From: Streptomyces anulatus
GTDB lineage: Bacteria > Actinomycetota > Actinomycetes > Streptomycetales > Streptomycetaceae
DNA length: 64,000 nucleotides
Reading direction: 5' to 3'
Assembly (NCBI RefSeq): GCF_000721175.1
Contig: NZ_JOEZ01000001.1
Span: 314,599 to 378,598, forward strand
The notes under the pieces were generated by a model, which saw only the letters and a program-made list of their open reading frames with translations, was not told the origin of the DNA and made no database searches. Shown one piece after another: positions 8,548 to 17,169 of this stretch. The stretch's first letter is position 1; each line of letters starts with the position of its first letter. The position numbers were made by a program, and so were the translations under genes.

Positions 8548-9873
8548 CTACGACTCCAGAAGCCGCTGTCCCACGTACTCGCCCTCCGCCGCCCCGCCCG
8601 GGACCGCGAACACGCCGCTCGCCTCGTGCCGGAGGAACGGCGACAACGCGTCCCCCCGGTCGAGTTTGCGCTGGACCGGCACGAAGCCCCGGAACGGGTC
8701 CGCCTGCCAGCAGACGAAGAGGAGCCCGGCGTCCGGAGCACCGTCCTCCGCGATGCCGTCGTGGTACGAGAACGGGCGGCGCAGCATGGCGGCCCCGCCG
8801 TTCTTCTCGGGCGAGGAGATCCGGGCGTGGGCGTTGTCGGGGATCACGAGCCTGCCGTCCGGGCCCGCCCTGCCGAGGTCCATCTCCGTGGTCTCGGTCC
8901 CCCCGCTCAGGGGCGCCCCGTCCGCCTTGCGCCGGCCGATGACCCGCTCCTGACGCTCCACCGGAAGCTTCTCCCAGTCGTCCAGGAGCATCCTGATCCG
9001 GCGGACGACGGCGTACGAACCGCCCTCCATCCACTCCTGCGGCTTCCCGGGCGAGGCGGGGACGAACACGCGCCGTTCGAAGTCCTCGTCGGCCGGCTTC
9101 GGGTTGCCGGTCCCGTCGATCTGGCCCATCAGGTTGCGGGCGGTCATCGGCCGGGCGGTGGCGCCGGGGGTGCGGTTGAAGCCGTTCATCTGCCACCGCA
9201 CCCGTGCCGTGCCCGCGGCCTCCTTCTGGAGGGCCCGCAGCGCGTGGAAGGCGACCAGTGCGTCGTCCGCGCCGATCTGCACCCACAGGTCGCCGTTGGA
9301 GCGCTTGGCGTCGAGGGCGTCGGCGGAGAACGCGGGCAGCGGGTCGAGCGCCGCGGGCAGGCGGGCGGCCAGGCCCGTGCGCGCGAAGAACGTACGGCCG
9401 AAGCCGAAGGTGACGGTCAGGGACGACGGCCCCGCGTCCAGGGCGATCCCGGTGTCGTGGCCGGGGCCGTCCGGCCCGCCCGCCGCGGGGCGGCCCGCCA
9501 TCAGCTCCTTCGCCAGCGTGGACCAGCGCCGCAGCAGCGCCGCCGCCTCCTTGCGCCCCGCGCCCGCCGTCAGGTCGAAGGCGACGAGATGGCCCCGGGC
9601 CTGAAGCGGAGTGATGATCCCCGGTTGATGTTTCCCGTGAAACATCGCCTCGGTCGCCCCGACGGTCGCCAGCGTGGCCGGCTCCTCGGGGCGCGTGGCG
9701 GCGTACCCGGCGGCCCCGCCCCCGGCCCCCAGCACCAGCCCCGTGGCGCCCGCAGCGCCCGCGGTGCCCAGCAGCCGACGCCGAGATACGCCGGTGCCGC
9801 CGCTCCCCACAACGCTGCCCGGGAAGTCGGTCGTGGCGGTCCCGTCCGGGGTCATCTTCTTCGTCTCGCTCAC
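8548..9873 (-). CDS. dtpA: Tat-exported DyP-type heme peroxidase, DtpA/EfeB-like
   Basis: 441 residues from GTG at 9873. A twin-arginine signal (SRRRLLGTAGAAGATGLVLG) lies at about residues 30-50. The DyP hallmark GxxDG occurs as GQIDGTGNP, with a distal Arg region and RRPFSYHDG near the C-terminus. It starts 5 bp after the stop of the CopC/CopD gene and is the last gene of the copper locus. In S. lividans the orthologue in this context, DtpA, is needed for copper-dependent maturation of GlxA and for development (family knowledge). A parS-like sequence lies inside this gene. Confidence 0.92.
   Translation of the reverse strand: MSETKKMTPDGTATTDFPGSVVGSGGTGVSRRRLLGTAGAAGATGLVLGAGGGAAGYAATRPEEPATLATVGATEAMFHGKHQPGIITPLQARGHLVAFDLTAGAGRKEAAALLRRWSTLAKELMAGRPAAGGPDGPGHDTGIALDAGPSSLTVTFGFGRTFFARTGLAARLPAALDPLPAFSADALDAKRSNGDLWVQIGADDALVAFHALRALQKEAAGTARVRWQMNGFNRTPGATARPMTARNLMGQIDGTGNPKPADEDFERRVFVPASPGKPQEWMEGGSYAVVRRIRMLLDDWEKLPVERQERVIGRRKADGAPLSGGTETTEMDLGRAGPDGRLVIPDNAHARISSPEKNGGAAMLRRPFSYHDGIAEDGAPDAGLLFVCWQADPFRGFVPVQRKLDRGDALSPFLRHEASGVFAVPGGAAEGEYVGQRLLES
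9630..9643 (+). promoter_or_regulatory. parS-like 14-mer inside dtpA
   Basis: GTTTCCCGTGAAAC differs from the Streptomyces ParB site GTTTCACGTGAAAC at one position. It falls in the codons for MFHGKH of dtpA. Near-consensus parS sites around oriC are known in Streptomyces; whether this one binds ParB is untested. Confidence 0.45.
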
Positions 9874-9878
9874 CGTGC

Positions 9879-11804
9879 TCAGCCGATCTTCACGTTCTTG
9901 TCGATGGTGACCTGGTCGATGTCCGATGTCCGTACCGTCACGTCGATCTTCCAGTCCCCGGCCATCGGGATCTGCATCCCGCTCGCCCACCAGTGCCCCT
10001 CGGCCAGCCGGTCCGGGACGACCGGCAGCGGACCGATGTCCTTGGACTCCAGAGTCAGGGCCAGCTTCAGTTCGGGGACGTCCATCGGCTTGCCGTCGCT
10101 GCCGTCGATCCACACATGCAGATTGTGGGAGCCGGAGCAGCCGGGGTTGATGTCGATGCGGACGGTGCCCTTGCCGTTCTGACCGCCGGTGTCGAACGGC
10201 ATGCTCAGGCTGACCGGGCCCCCGGCGGCGGGAGCGGTCGCCGCGGTGGCGGCGCCCGCGGCCTCCTCCTCCGTACGGCCCGGTTCGGTGGACGTCAGCG
10301 TGGTGGTGACGGCCAGCAGGACGACGGCGACGACGGCTTCGGTCAGGACCGAGCGGCGCAGCCCGGAGCGCTCCGGGTCGGCGTCCCGTATCCGCTTCTT
10401 CTTCGTCGCGGTCACGGCGGCCCGCTGACGGGCCAGTTGCGCGGCGCGCTCGGGGTCGACGTCGGCCGGGGCGTCCTCCTGCTCGGTCACCTCGGTCACC
10501 GGGTCCGCCTCCTCGGTCCCGGAGGAGGCGACAGCGGGGTCCGTCAGCAGTCCCGTCCAGCGCCGGGAGAACCAGGCGACCGCGAGCAGGACGGCGATCA
10601 GCGCCACCTTGAGGATCAGCAGCTGCCCGTAGCGCGTCCCGGTCAGCGCCGACCAGGAGCCGACCTGCCGCCAGGACTGGTAGATCCCGGTCGCCGCCAG
10701 TACCACGACGCTGCCGAACGCGACCGTGGAGAAGCGCCGGACCGCGGCGCTCCCGATGTCCGGGGTCCGGTACAACGCCACCAGCAGCGAGGCGAGCCCG
10801 CCGAGCCAAGCGGCGACGGCCAGCAGGTGCAGGACGTCCACCGGCATGGCGATGGACGGCTGGATACCGGTCGAGGCGTGCTCGGACATCGCCCAGGTGG
10901 CGGCGATGCCCGCCGCGATCACACCGCCTCCGACGGCGAGGCCGAAGGTGAGGTCCTTCTTCTCCCGCTCGTCCTCGCGCCGGGCGTACGTGCCGAACAG
11001 CACGGCGATGAAGAGGGCGGCGGCCCCGAGCAGCAGCAGCCGGGAGACGAGGGCGGCGCCGGGCTCGGTGTCCAGGGCGGACTGGAGTCCGGCGAGGTCG
11101 AAGGCGTCGGCGAACTTCCCGCTGCCGGTGTACGGATGGCGCAGCAGCAGCATGACCAGGGTCGCGGCGGTCAGCGTGAGCCAGCCGCGGACCACGAGCC
11201 GCTGCATCGGCAGGGCGGTCGCGCCGCGCTGCCAGCAGACCAGGACGAACGCGCTGCCGCCGACGAGCAGGACGAATCCGCCGTACGCGGCGTAGCGCGC
11301 GATGTCGTAGACGCCGCCGACCGGGCCGCCGCCCGCTTCCTGGGAGGGCAGGGCCACCGTGGTCTCGGACGGGGCGCCGACGGAGAACGTGAAGGCGCCG
11401 GAGATCGGATGGCTGTCGGCGGAGATCGCCTTCCAGGCCACCGTGTAGGTGCCGTCCGGCAGACCGGAGTGGAGCGCGACGCCGTACCGGACGGTGCCGC
11501 CCTCGGAGAGATCGCGCGGTTCGGCGTCGGTGTCGGCGCGCTTGCCGCTGGGGTCGAGGACCCGGATGGAGTCGTCGCCCACGGCGATGGCCTCGGAGAA
11601 GCTGAGGGTCACCTCCTTGGGCGCGGTGTCCACCACCGCCCCGTCCCGCGGGTCGCTCCCGGTGAGGGCGGCGTGCGCGGACGCCGGACCCGCGCCGGCC
11701 AGCAGCAGCCCGAACACCAGGCTGACCAGCGCGGCGAGGAGCGCGGCGGCGGCGACGGGCCGTCGTGTCGGGGAGGGCCCGGCGTACGGGGCGGTGGCAG
11801 ACAT
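9879..11804 (-). CDS. CopC-CopD fusion copper protein (YcnJ-like)
   Basis: 641 residues. Sec signal peptide ending PASAHAAL, then a CopC domain (residues about 45-140) with the mature N-terminal His and a DSHPISGAF motif as copper ligands. Eight or so membrane segments of the CopD domain follow (about 175-440), then a charged linker, another membrane segment, and a periplasmic YtkA/FixH-like C-terminal domain (about 530-641). Likely imports or delivers copper across the membrane. It lies between the PCuAC chaperone gene and dtpA in one leftward operon. Confidence 0.9.
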   Translation of the reverse strand: MSATAPYAGPSPTRRPVAAAALLAALVSLVFGLLLAGAGPASAHAALTGSDPRDGAVVDTAPKEVTLSFSEAIAVGDDSIRVLDPSGKRADTDAEPRDLSEGGTVRYGVALHSGLPDGTYTVAWKAISADSHPISGAFTFSVGAPSETTVALPSQEAGGGPVGGVYDIARYAAYGGFVLLVGGSAFVLVCWQRGATALPMQRLVVRGWLTLTAATLVMLLLRHPYTGSGKFADAFDLAGLQSALDTEPGAALVSRLLLLGAAALFIAVLFGTYARREDEREKKDLTFGLAVGGGVIAAGIAATWAMSEHASTGIQPSIAMPVDVLHLLAVAAWLGGLASLLVALYRTPDIGSAAVRRFSTVAFGSVVVLAATGIYQSWRQVGSWSALTGTRYGQLLILKVALIAVLLAVAWFSRRWTGLLTDPAVASSGTEEADPVTEVTEQEDAPADVDPERAAQLARQRAAVTATKKKRIRDADPERSGLRRSVLTEAVVAVVLLAVTTTLTSTEPGRTEEEAAGAATAATAPAAGGPVSLSMPFDTGGQNGKGTVRIDINPGCSGSHNLHVWIDGSDGKPMDVPELKLALTLESKDIGPLPVVPDRLAEGHWWASGMQIPMAGDWKIDVTVRTSDIDQVTIDKNVKIG

Positions 11805-11816
11805 CGGTTCAGTCCC

Positions 11817-12263
11817 TCACTGCTTCTTCGGGTTGTGGGCGGTTTCCTTCACCGACAGGTCGACCTTGATGGGGTCGGCCTTCTCGAAGTGCAGCTCGAC
11901 GGAGACCTTCTCGCCCTGCTTGGGCTTCTGCTTGAGCTTCATGAACATGATGTGGTTGCCACCGCGTTCGAGCTCGAGCTCGCCGTTGGCGGGCACCTCG
12001 AACGAGGAGACCTCGCGCATCTTCTGGTTCTTCGTCTCGTGGATCGTGACGTCGTCGGAGAGCGGACTGGTCACCGAGGTGAGCCGGTCCGCGGCGCCGC
12101 CGCTGTTCTGTACGACGAGGAATCCGGCGGCCATGTCGCTCACGGGCTGTGGCATGAAGGCGTCGACGACCTTCAGCTCCGGCTCGCTCTCCGACGAGCA
12201 CCCGGCCGACGTCAGCCCCAGGGTCAGGGCGAGGAAGCCCGCGAGAGCCGGGCGGCGGTTCAC
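11817..12263 (-). CDS. PCuAC-family copper chaperone lipoprotein
   Basis: 148 residues from GTG at 12263, overlapping the sco stop by 4 bp. Lipobox LTSAGC with Cys22. The PCuAC Cu(I) ligand set H-M-H-M is complete: His75, Met82, His104, Met106 (IHETKNQKM and NHIMFM). In S. lividans the orthologue ECuC works with Sco to metallate the CuA site of cytochrome c oxidase and supports development (family knowledge). Confidence 0.93.
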   Translation of the reverse strand: MNRRPALAGFLALTLGLTSAGCSSESEPELKVVDAFMPQPVSDMAAGFLVVQNSGGAADRLTSVTSPLSDDVTIHETKNQKMREVSSFEVPANGELELERGGNHIMFMKLKQKPKQGEKVSVELHFEKADPIKVDLSVKETAHNPKKQ

Positions 12264-12922
12264 GGGGCCTCCCCCTTGATGAGCTTGGGGAGGTCCTTCG
12301 TGTACTCCTCGGCGCTGGTGTCCTCGCCGTAGAGCACGTACCCCTTGTCCGTCTTCGGGGAGAAGGCGATGACCTGGGCGCCGTGCATCGAGACGACGGT
12401 CCCGTCCTTCTCCTTCTTCGGCGCGTCGATGCCGATGCCGATCTGCCGGGCCCCGGCCTGGATGGTCGGGAAGTCGCCGGTGAGACCGGTGAAGGAGGGA
12501 TCCTGGGCGGAGAGCCACTTGCCGAGCGAGGCGGGGGTGTCGCGCTCGGGGTCGGTGGTGACGAAGACGACCTGGAGCTTTTCCTGGTCGGCCTTGGACA
12601 GCTCCCGCTTGGCGAGGGAGATGTTGCTCATGGTCAGCGGGCAGACGTCGGGGCAGTTGGTGTAGCCGAAGTAGATGAGCGTCGGCTTGCCCTTGGTCGC
12701 CTCGCGGAGGTCGTACTCCTTGCCGTTCGTGTCGGTGAGGACGAGGTTCGGCTTGGTGAACGGCTGGTCGAGGACGGTCGCGGCCTTGGCCTTCGGCGCG
12801 GCGCTGATGTCGGCGACGGCCGAGGAGCCCGCCTCGTCGTCACCGGTGCCGCAGGCGGAGAGGGCCAGTGCGGCCGCGGCGGCGAACGCCACGGCCGTCA
12901 CTGCTGCTTTGTTGTTGCGCAT
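12260..12922 (-). CDS. sco: SCO1/SenC copper metallochaperone lipoprotein
   Basis: 220 residues. Lipobox LSAC with Cys24, thioredoxin fold, CxxxC copper motif Cys90-Cys94 (NCPDVCP) and the distal His180 in VSMHG. All three Cu ligands are present. Acts at the outer face of the membrane in cytochrome oxidase assembly. Translationally coupled to the PCuAC gene. An AAGAGG-type site precedes the ATG. Confidence 0.94.
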   Translation of the reverse strand: MRNNKAAVTAVAFAAAAALALSACGTGDDEAGSSAVADISAAPKAKAATVLDQPFTKPNLVLTDTNGKEYDLREATKGKPTLIYFGYTNCPDVCPLTMSNISLAKRELSKADQEKLQVVFVTTDPERDTPASLGKWLSAQDPSFTGLTGDFPTIQAGARQIGIGIDAPKKEKDGTVVSMHGAQVIAFSPKTDKGYVLYGEDTSAEEYTKDLPKLIKGEAP

Positions 12923-12966
12923 GAAAGAGGTGTCCTGAACGTGGTGCGGGTGAGGGAACCGGCCGG

Positions 12967-13713
12967 TCAGGCCGAGCGGCGACGTCCGGCGAGCACACCG
13001 AACGCGATGCCCCCGATGCCGATGACGATGCCGATGATGCCCAGCGTGCGGGCGGTGGTGTCGCTGGAGGAGGAGGACGCGGCGGTGCTGCTCTCCTCGG
13101 ACGACGCCTTGGTGTCGGCGGCCTTGTGGTCGTCGGCCTCCTTGGCGTCGTCGGCCGCGCCGCCGTGGTGGTCCTCGGCGGCGGCGGTCAGCTTCAGGAC
13201 GGGGGCCGGGCTGTCGGGCTCGTCGCCGTCCGCCGTGGGCTCCTCGATCCAGCGGACGACTTCCTTGTTGTCGTACGTCTGGATCGCCTTGAAGACGAGC
13301 TGGTCGGCGTCCTCGGGAAGCGCGCCGACGGAGACCGGGAACTGCTGGAAGTAGCCGGGGGCGATCTCGCTGTCGTCCGCGGTCCAGGTCACCTTGGAGA
13401 CGGCCTCGGTGATCTTCTTGCCGTGCACTTCAAGAGGCTTGTCGAGCTTGCTCTTGTCGACCTTGATCTTCCAGCCGGGGACGGCCTGCGGGGTGACGGA
13501 CGACAGCGGGTGGCCGGCCGGGAAGTTCACTTCGAGCTTCACCGTCGAGGCCTGGTCGCGCTCGTTGGGGACCTTGAAGTTGAGCGTGGCGTATCCGCCC
13601 TTGGCGGCCTCGCCCACCGGCTGGACGCTGACATGGGCGGCGGCCGGGCCGGTGATCAGCAGGACGGTGGACGCGGCGACGCCGCCGGCGAGGGCGATAC
13701 GGGAAAGCTTCAT
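12967..13713 (-). CDS. YcnI-like (DUF1775) copper-associated membrane-anchored protein
   Basis: 248 residues from ATG at 13713; an in-frame ATG ten codons further upstream lacks a signal-like N-terminus. The signal peptide ends PAAAH, so His is the first mature residue, as in YcnI where it binds copper. DUF1775 domain about residues 30-165, a charged His-containing linker (EDHHGGAADD), then a C-terminal anchor helix followed by RRRSA. First gene before sco in the copper transcript, which it probably shares. Confidence 0.9.
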   Translation of the reverse strand: MKLSRIALAGGVAASTVLLITGPAAAHVSVQPVGEAAKGGYATLNFKVPNERDQASTVKLEVNFPAGHPLSSVTPQAVPGWKIKVDKSKLDKPLEVHGKKITEAVSKVTWTADDSEIAPGYFQQFPVSVGALPEDADQLVFKAIQTYDNKEVVRWIEEPTADGDEPDSPAPVLKLTAAAEDHHGGAADDAKEADDHKAADTKASSEESSTAASSSSSDTTARTLGIIGIVIGIGGIAFGVLAGRRRSA

Positions 13714-13861
13714 GGCAGGAATCTCCACAGGGAAACGGAACATGGTGGTCCGGCGCGCGGATGCGCGGCGGCATCACGACACCTCGTGGTCCGGTTCCGT
13801 GGGCGTGCGCGCACAGGGATGTGCACGGACGGGCTCCGCGGGGGCGGTGGGAGGCGTCGCG

Positions 13862-14722
13862 TCAGGCTGCGAGGGCGTACGGGGCCGGAGGCCCGCGCCT
13901 GATCACCAGGTGCTGCAGAGGATCCCCGGCGGCGGGTACCGGTACGTCGTCGGAGGGGCGCGGAACGCGCGGCCCGGCCACGAGCTGCTCGCGCGCCCCC
14001 GACCGCAGCGCGCGGACGAGGGCGAGCGCGGCCCGCAGGGACCGCAGCCGGGCCCCGGCCGCCAGCGCCTGGGCGCTGTGGGCGGAGAGTCGGGCCAGCC
14101 CGAAGAGGGCGATCTCGCCGCGCCGCAGCAGCCAGCCGGTGGCGAGCGCGACGAGGACGTGGGCCAGGAACATCGGCAGGTCCGGCAGCAGTGCGGACAC
14201 CGCGGCGCACATCTGCGCGATGCCGGAGGCGCCGTCCGGAGCCGCTGACGCGGCGGTCTGCGCCGCCCCGCCGCCCGCCGCGAGATGGCCGTGGCCCCCC
14301 GCGAGCGCCGACGGGTCGATGCCCGCGGTGGAGACGATGCGGTGGGCGTCGGCCGCGTTCAGCTGCGCCGGGCCGGCGCCGCACACGAGGCCGGCGGCGA
14401 ACCGGATGAGCGGACCGTCGCCGCCCGTGGACGCGGCGGCGGCCGGGGCACCGGCGTGGCTGCCGTACGCGAAGAGCACGTGCAGGAGGATCTGTCCGCC
14501 GGCCAGCGCGCCCACGATCGACGGAAGGGAACGTTCCCGTCCGGCGAGGACGGTGGCGACGGCGAGGACGCCGAGGAACCCGGCGAGCAGTGTCCACGCG
14601 GGGACGGCCGTTCCGGCGGCGAACGCGTGCCCGGCCGCGGACAGCACGACGCAGACCGCGGTGAACACCGCGGCCCTCATGAGCCGCAGACCGGCTCCGG
14701 CGCGTGCGAGAGGCGTGGACAT
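13862..14722 (-). CDS. Polytopic membrane protein with His-rich loop, copper locus
   Basis: 286 residues from ATG at 14722. About five hydrophobic segments, an extracellular loop with GGHGHLAAGG and Met/His residues that could bind metal, and a basic C-terminal tail. It lies upstream of the ycnI-like gene on the same strand, separated by 148 bp, so it may be a separate transcription unit of the same pathway. No recognisable domain family; a role in copper handling is inferred from position and His content only. Confidence 0.7.
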   Translation of the reverse strand: MSTPLARAGAGLRLMRAAVFTAVCVVLSAAGHAFAAGTAVPAWTLLAGFLGVLAVATVLAGRERSLPSIVGALAGGQILLHVLFAYGSHAGAPAAAASTGGDGPLIRFAAGLVCGAGPAQLNAADAHRIVSTAGIDPSALAGGHGHLAAGGGAAQTAASAAPDGASGIAQMCAAVSALLPDLPMFLAHVLVALATGWLLRRGEIALFGLARLSAHSAQALAAGARLRSLRAALALVRALRSGAREQLVAGPRVPRPSDDVPVPAAGDPLQHLVIRRGPPAPYALAA

Positions 14723-15014
14723 GGCCGGGACATCATCGCACTGCACCCTCCTGCGCCGTACGGCAGGTCCGGAAGATCAGGGTCCGTCCCCAACCGCGCT
14801 TGTTGCGCCTTCTCGCGGGGGATGTACGGACCGGGGGCGCGCACCCGGGGGCACGGACGGACCCCTGTTGACCTGCGGCCGGGCGGGTCCTTACACCGGG
14901 CGGCCGAATATCCGCATCCGCCGAATGAGGGCTCTCCCACCTGATCCGTGCTTACGAAGTGTCGAGGGCGGCAATACGTACCGATACGTCGAGCCGCAGC
15001 CAGGAGGCTGAAAG

Positions 15015-15542
15015 ATGAGCATCTGGTGGTCTCTCCATTTGCGGCGCGAAGCTGCGAGCGTTCCGCTCGCCCGTCGTTTTCTGCTCGGCACCATGGAAAC
15101 CGCAGGGGTGGATCCGGACATCTCCTTCGACCTGTCGGTCGCGCTCAGCGAGGCCTGTGCGAACGCCGTCGAACACGGCGGCCGCCGGACGGGTCGCGGG
15201 GAGCTCGAGGATTCCGGGTACGGACGCCCTCCCGCGGACTCCGGGCAGTACCGGGTCACGGCCTATCTGGACGGCGAGAAATGCCGTATCGAGGTCAGCG
15301 ACTCGGGGCCGGGCTTTCCCGCCCGGCGCGCGCTTCGCCCAGCCGCGCATTCCGAACAGCACGCGCAGTACCCGCGGCACGCGCAGCCCCCGCGGGATAC
15401 CGAAGCCGAGAGCGGCCGGGGTCTGGACCTCATCCAGCAGCTCTCCGACCACGTCCAGTTCGGCAACCGGCCGGGCCACGGCGCCGTGGTGCGCTTCGAC
15501 AAGGTCCTGAAATGGCGCGAGGGCGCGCTGCTCACGGTGTAG
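15015..15542 (+). CDS. HATPase_c anti-sigma-factor-like kinase (RsbW family)
   Basis: 175 residues. GHKL fold with N box EACANAVEHG, G1 box EVSDSGPGF and G2 box SGRGLDLI, and no histidine-kinase dimerisation domain. AGGAGG ribosome binding site at about 15001. An insertion rich in Gln/His/Arg lies between G1 and G2. Such proteins bind and phosphorylate anti-anti-sigma factors or hold sigma factors in partner-switching networks. A partner is not adjacent; two SigF-class sigma genes lie 45 kb away and a SpoIIE phosphatase 1.6 kb away. Confidence 0.88.
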   Translation: MSIWWSLHLRREAASVPLARRFLLGTMETAGVDPDISFDLSVALSEACANAVEHGGRRTGRGELEDSGYGRPPADSGQYRVTAYLDGEKCRIEVSDSGPGFPARRALRPAAHSEQHAQYPRHAQPPRDTEAESGRGLDLIQQLSDHVQFGNRPGHGAVVRFDKVLKWREGALLTV

Positions 15543-15584
15543 TGAGCGGCGCGCCCTGCGCGGTGTGTCGTCGTACGGGACGGA

Positions 15585-17066
15585 TCAGCCCTTGAGCCGT
15601 GCCATCCAGGCCTCGACCTCGTCCGCCCGGCGGGGCAGCGTGTCGGAGAGGTTCCGGTTGCCGTCCTCGGTGACGAGGATGTCGTCCTCGATCCGGACGC
15701 CGATGCCCCGGTACTCCTCGGGCACGGTCAGGTCGTCGGCCTGGAAGTAGAGACCGGGCTCGACCGTCAGGCAGACGCCTGGCTCCAGCGTGCCGTTGAC
15801 GTACGCCTCGGTGCGCGCGGCGGCGCAGTCGTGGACGTCCATGCCGAGCATGTGGCCGGTGCCGTGGAGGGTCCAGCGGCGCTGGAGGCCCAGCTCCAGG
15901 ACCTTGTCCACGGACAGGTCGCCGAGCAGGCCCCACTCGACGAGCTTCTCGGCGAGCACCCGCTGCGCGGCGTCGTGGAAGTCGCGGTAGTCGGCACCGG
16001 GCTTCACGGCGGCGATGCCCGCCTCCTGGGCCTCGTACACCGCGTCGTAGATCTTGCGCTGGAGCGGCGAGAACGTGCCGTTGATCGGCAGGGTGCGCGT
16101 CACGTCGGCGGTGTAGAGCTCGTTGGTCTCGACACCGGCGTCCAGGAGCAGCAGCTCGCCCGCGCGGACGGCACCGTCGTTGCGGACCCAGTGCAGGGTG
16201 GTGGCGTGCGGGCCGGCGGCGCAGATCGAGCCGTAGCCGATGTCGTTGCCCTCGATGCGGGCGCGCAGGAAGAACGTGCCCTCGATGAAGCGCTCGCTGG
16301 TCGCCTCGGCCTTGTCCAGGCTCTTCACGACGTCCTCGAAGCCACGCGCGGTGGCGTCGCACGCCTTCTGCAGCTCGGCGATCTCGAAGGCGTCCTTCAC
16401 CAGACGGGCCTCGGAGAGGTGGACGCGCAGTTCCTCGTCGCGCTCCGCGGTGACCTTGTCGGTGAGGGCGGCCTCGATGCCGGCGTCGTGCCCGCGCACA
16501 TTGCGGACCGGGCCGGTGGCCTCGGTCAGCGCGGCGGCCAGCTCGCGGACGTCCTTCGCGGGGATGCCCAGCAGCTGCTCGGCCTCGGTGAGGGAGTTCC
16601 GCCGGCCGACCCACAGCTCGCCCTGGCCGTCGAGCCAGAACTCGCCGTTCTCCCGGTTGGAGCGCGGCAGCAGGTAGACGGTCGCCTCGTGGCCGCTGTC
16701 ACCTGTCGGCTCCAGGACGAGCACGCCGTCCTGGGTCTGGTCACCGGTGAGGTACGCGTACTCGGTGGAGGCGCGGAAGGCGTACTCGGTGTCGTTGGAG
16801 CGGGTCTTCAGGTTGCCCGCGGGGATGACCAGGCGCTCGCCGGGGAAGCGGGCGGAGAGCGCGGCGCGCCGGGCGGCGGTGTACTCGGCCTGGGCGATCG
16901 GCTGGAGGTCGTGCAGCTCCGTGTCGGCCCAGCCCGACTTCATGTTGTCGGCGAGCTCGTCGGAGACGCCCGGGTACAGGCCGTTCTTCCGCTGCTTGAC
17001 CGGTTCCGCCGCTTCGTTCTCTTCGGTCTCCTGCTCCGGGTTCTCCGGAATGAGCTCCTCAGACAC
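15585..17066 (-). CDS. pepP: Xaa-Pro aminopeptidase (aminopeptidase P)
   Basis: 493 residues from GTG at 17066, chosen for the AAGGAGAG site about 8 bp upstream. N-terminal AMP_N domain (about 50-210), then the M24 catalytic domain with metal ligands in LLLDAGVETNELYTADVT (two Asp), GTGHMLGMDVHD (His), LTVEPGLYF (Glu) and GVRIEDD (Glu). Removes N-terminal residues preceding proline. An acidic Glu-rich N-terminal extension of about 35 residues is variable in this family. Confidence 0.94.
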   Translation of the reverse strand: MSEELIPENPEQETEENEAAEPVKQRKNGLYPGVSDELADNMKSGWADTELHDLQPIAQAEYTAARRAALSARFPGERLVIPAGNLKTRSNDTEYAFRASTEYAYLTGDQTQDGVLVLEPTGDSGHEATVYLLPRSNRENGEFWLDGQGELWVGRRNSLTEAEQLLGIPAKDVRELAAALTEATGPVRNVRGHDAGIEAALTDKVTAERDEELRVHLSEARLVKDAFEIAELQKACDATARGFEDVVKSLDKAEATSERFIEGTFFLRARIEGNDIGYGSICAAGPHATTLHWVRNDGAVRAGELLLLDAGVETNELYTADVTRTLPINGTFSPLQRKIYDAVYEAQEAGIAAVKPGADYRDFHDAAQRVLAEKLVEWGLLGDLSVDKVLELGLQRRWTLHGTGHMLGMDVHDCAAARTEAYVNGTLEPGVCLTVEPGLYFQADDLTVPEEYRGIGVRIEDDILVTEDGNRNLSDTLPRRADEVEAWMARLKG

Positions 17067-17169
17067 GATTTGTCTCTCCTTGATACGACACTGGACCATC
17101 ACCCATCGTACGGGCGTGCGGAAGGGGGCCCAGGGCCGAAGGGCCTATTACCGGAGAGACTCCCCGACG

